Below, one piece after another: positions 60,601-64,000 of a DNA stretch of 64,000 bases. Made by a program: the position numbers and the translations under genes. Origin of the DNA: Ananas comosus (Eukaryota > Streptophyta > Magnoliopsida > Poales > Bromeliaceae); NCBI RefSeq assembly GCF_001540865.1, contig NC_033636.1, positions 6,947,983 through 7,011,982 on the forward strand. The letters are read 5' to 3'. The stretch's first letter is position 1, and each line of letters begins with the position of its first letter. The notes under the pieces were generated by a model. The model made no database searches. It saw nothing but the letters and a program-made list of their open reading frames with translations, and had not been told where the DNA came from.

Positions 60601-63600
60601 CTTTTCAAGAGACCGACTCAGCTGTGTTTGCTCTGTTCTAAGACATGTAATCTGTGAAGAATAATATCAATAATTAGATAATAAATTCTTTGAAATCCAA
60701 ATATGCCTGCAAGAAAACAAATGGAGAAGGAAGAACCTGGGTCTCTAAAACAGTTATTCGAGATGAACTTTGAGATAGACGCTCATTTAGAGATCGCTCT
60801 CTTTCCTCTGCTGCTGCAGCTTTGGCTTCTGCCTCCTGTCAATTCAAGTTAAATATTGTTAGAGCCTCCACACATCAGTGTCATCAAAGGGTACCGAAAT
60901 ATGTACTTAACAATGGACAAAACAAAAAACTTGTCGAAAACTAAAAGTGGCCCTCGCAATGATATCAGCACTTGTTCTAGAGTTGTAAAATTGATGCATT
61001 TTCTTCAAGCCATACGACACGTTAGTTTCATGTTTTAGTCTCACATATCGTTAACTAGCGACATCGACAAACAATATACAAACACCGAAATAATTAAGGA
61101 AGAAGCAAACCTGGAGGCGAGAGTTGAGAGCCCTCTCTACGCCAGTCCAAGCTTCTGCTCTCCGAGCAGCTGTCTCCTGTAAAGTTTAAAAATTACTATA
61201 ATCGGCTGCAATTCGGTATCATAAAAATGCAAAAACTACAAAAAGAAATATTATATTTATATTCATAAATGGTGCATAATATGCAAAAAGCTAAAAGAAC
61301 GATATGTGTTGTGGGGGGNNNNNGGGCGGGGAGAGGGGAGCTCTTCAAAAAAATGACCTGCATTGCTTCAATTTGCCTTAAAAGCGGCCTGGTTGACTCT
61401 GGAACTTGTGTGATCAACTCATTATAGCGAAGTTCACTGGCCTGGAGAGTGGACAATCCATGATAAGGTGAAAACTTTTAAATCCATGAACCATATCAGC
61501 ACAAGAGTACAAAGTTGTTGCCAGATAATTGGAAAGCAACACTCACTTGATAACGCTTTTGAAGATCATCAAAATCCCTTTTGAGCATTTCCTCTCTAAA
61601 GGCAGCCTGCTTGTTACTTAAAAGAGTGAATTTTCATGTAGTGACATGTTTATAAAGGATTGAACATCCCAGGCAAATATACCAATATAAGTTATGATCA
61701 TTTCAATAAGTGAAGCTACAAAAACAGATATTGTAATAACATAAAAAACGAGATATCTGGCTTCAGCAGCTACCTCTTGCTCTTTCCTAGTCAATGTATG
61801 TCTAAGCTCCTCGAGTGTCTGAACAAGCATTGCTTCCTTTTCACCAGCTTCTCTTAACCGACTTTCAAGTTCAATTTTGGCTTCACTGTTGGCTCGTGCC
61901 TCTGCTAATGCCTCAGCTTCTTTTGCTGCATTAAGTGCATTGGCGTAGAATTCCTTCTGAGCAGCAAGTTCTGTTTGATTCCTCTCTATGGTTTCTTGCA
62001 ACAACTTTTCAGTTGCTGCCTTGTCTCTCTTAATACTTTCAACTTTTGTCTCCTCTACCTAGCATTTTCAGGAGCAATTAGTAAAATGCTAGCCAAAAGA
62101 AAATGTTCAGGAAAACTACATCCAAGGCTAAACAAGAAAAGAAATTATTCTTCACTAATTTCTATCCACAAAAAGAAAGGTGGATAAAATGAAGACAGTC
62201 TTTGATCTAGAAACCTTTACAATAACGTGCAGTAAACTTTTTGTTAAGTTAATGAATTCTGGATAGAAATGCCATCAGAAAAGCTGTAGTTAGTTCTATA
62301 ATACAGAAGTTGCCTGATGAATGTTTCATAAAAATCCCCTTAAGTGCAATGAACAAATTATTAGATAACAAAACTAAAAGGCAGAGTGTAGTAGTACAGG
62401 TTTCATGTGCACAGTAAGAGAAAAGTGAAAGACACATTTTGTAGTAGCAACCTCCTCATGCTTTCAATTAAGCATCAATCGCCAATTTACTTTTTTGCTT
62501 TTTAACTTAGAGGTGGAGTAGAGTACACCGACACAATCCTTCCAATTGTACAGACAATGCTCCTAAATAAAGCAGCACTAAGTTATAAGATGTGCATCTC
62601 TTTGAGTGCAGTGTTATTGAACAGATCCAATAAGATTTCAGTATGTTGATGCAAAGACAAATTTTCACAAATATGTTTCATCCCAGAAATAGTAATTTGG
62701 ACCAAATTTAGCACATGTAACAAACTGCAGCACATGAAAAATAAATTTATATAAAAAATTCCAAAGATGAAGCACTTTTTTCTCTTTTCCTCTATAATAC
62801 AATTCTTCCTAAAAGGATTCTTACGTCCACCCCATAACAAATTTTACCTGACAAATAATTATTTCTCTTATTATAACTTCTTGATGTATCTATATTTAAA
62901 TAATCATTTATGTGAGTATAGAACAAAGATGAACTACCGTTCAACAAGTAAATCAGAAAATGTGTTCTTAAATAAGGAAAAACAATGTAGCTTAATATAT
63001 ATGTTGTCCATTTAACGAACCTACAATGTCATACGTTTGTGAAAAGAACTGAATCTAGTGAAGCAAATTTTCACGGATTTAAATGGCTGATAATGAAGAT
63101 TGATTGTTTAATTACCTGAAGCCTTGAGTTGAGCCTTTGCTTTTCTTCTTCAAGCTCACGAATCTGGCTTCAGTGAAACAAAGTAGCAAAAGTTGATGAA
63201 ACCAAGCTATTCGTTTAAACATTAACAAAAAGCGAAAAGATCAACAGTTTATATATCATGCCTGAGCCCTTAGTTTCCTTATAGTGCCCTCTTGTGCAGC
63301 TTGTTTTTTCGATAGCTCTTCGCCTGTTCCACAAGTACAGAGAAATGATAATAAGAACTATGCAGGTATCCAAAAGCCATAGCTGTGGAATAATAGAGAG
63401 ATCACACACCAAATTACATGCAATAATGTAAATACGATGTCATGTCCTGTTAATACAACTAGCTTTCTAGTGAAGCAAATTTGTGAAATATTCATCGTAG
63501 TTCTTATTAGGTAAACAAACATTTTGGCAGAGTCAATTATAATTGTCAAACATCTAGTACTAGAAGTTACATCAAATACTCAAAATACAATACCAGATTT

Positions 63601-64000
63601 ACCATTAATATGGGATCCAAGTAAATCATTACAGATGTTACTGTCACGTCAACGAAGAGATTAAGGTCATTGTAGCTTGACCTTCAAATTTAATGTTATA
63701 GAAGGAACTTGAGGTTAAATAACTAACAACTTTTGGTTTACTTTCAGAGCATACTCGCTATCACGCATTTAGCATTTTTTTTTGCAGAAATAAAATCCTT
63801 CATTCAGATAAGGTCTATAAAAGCAAGAATTTATTTGTTGAAGAACAAGGTTTTGCCAAAGGCTCCCCCAAGGCACCCAGTGAGTTAGCAGGATGGCATA
63901 TCTTAAGTCAGATTAGAAATGAACATCCTCTGAAATTGAATAACAAAGTTTAAACAATTCAACCGCCAATATGATATTTTATTAACAGACTACTTGTTCA
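57647..64000 (-). CDS. GC5: golgin candidate 5 (TMF-like Golgi coiled-coil protein), 3' part
   Basis: A Golgi matrix coiled-coil protein with a C-terminal TMF DNA-binding/Rab-binding type region; it tethers vesicles through Rab6-like GTPases. Fourteen coding exons are visible: 63323-63262, 63163-63116, 62058-61774, 61606-61547, 61441-61358, 61176-61111, 60835-60737, 60651-60433, 59908-59821, 59711-59485, 58618-58559, 58468-58355, 57838-57764 and 57673-57647. They give 503 residues up to TAG; the phases agree throughout. Recognisable family sequences include NELITQVPESTRPLLRQIEA, LSSAGSLNSIEESFFLQAS, HSAALELMGERDEE and LRADIVDLKEMYREQV. Heptad-rich Glu/Lys/Leu composition indicates continuous coiled coil. 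The intron at 63164-63261 uses a GC donor (CAG|GCATGA). The last exon codes only for MQMLSSSV, differing from the usual VNKIQ-type end. The N-terminal exons lie beyond the window; 63324-64000 is intron. Confidence 0.95.
61319..61323. other. small assembly gap in golgin intron
   Basis: Five N between a G run (GTGGGGGG) and GGGCGGGG, 35 bp from the exon at 61358-61441. The exon itself is complete. Confidence 0.99.

Noticed and set aside
62249..63549. Short frames on both strands in the golgin introns
   Set aside because: Intronic AT-rich DNA between well-defined exons; none matches the phase or family sequence of the golgin.

Overview
This is a nuclear genomic segment from a flowering plant. 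A commelinid-type monocot is most likely: the 5' exons are extremely GC-rich with a sharp 5'-3' GC gradient, while the introns and intergenic DNA are AT-rich and full of small non-autonomous transposons and (TA)n/(CT)n microsatellites. The dispersed repeats remind me of pineapple (Ananas), but that is recollection and was not tested. Small N gaps (25509, 31497, 33362-33372, 44009, 61319-61323) show this is a draft assembly.

Layout. 1-5.6 kb: a Mutator-like foldback element (21-558) sits about 90 bp upstream of a four-exon gene for a conserved membrane-anchored protein of unknown function (648-4852, +), followed by a probable solo LTR. 5.6-13.5 kb: gene-free; it holds a SINE, MITEs, microsatellites, a 3 x 415 bp tandem array and a broken fragment of an SRFR1-type TPR gene. 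13.6-19.1 kb: a complete 13-exon gene for N-acetyl-gamma-glutamyl-phosphate reductase (arginine biosynthesis, +). 22.2-23.2 kb: a GC-rich ARM-repeat gene split over three frames. 23.2-34.4 kb: a repeat-rich gene desert. 35.4-40.9 kb: a three-exon GT43 gene of the IRX9H type (xylan backbone synthesis, +). 42.2 kb: tRNA-Ser(CGA). 43.0 kb: a small orphan membrane protein. 43.4-50.7 kb: repeats, including a Pack-MULE-like element that carries a captured LRR gene fragment, and the broken 3' end of an unknown gene. 50.8-54.9 kb: an RH35/DDX41-type DEAD-box helicase (-), with exon 1 interrupted by frame breaks. 55.2-56.0 kb: a nested hairpin Mutator-like element. 57.6-64.0 kb: the last 14 coding exons of golgin candidate 5 (-), which continues past the window end.

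The genes are unrelated housekeeping functions (amino-acid synthesis, cell-wall synthesis, RNA splicing, Golgi tethering), each with its own promoter, as usual in plants. I found no operon-like or defence system. The notable biology is transposon-related: several Mutator-like elements (two with perfect 9-bp target duplications), one gene capture, and an intron-resident repeat family shared by three of the genes. The GC-rich exons carry many one-base frame breaks, mostly apparent losses, while AT-richer exons in the same window are intact, which points to consensus errors rather than gene decay.
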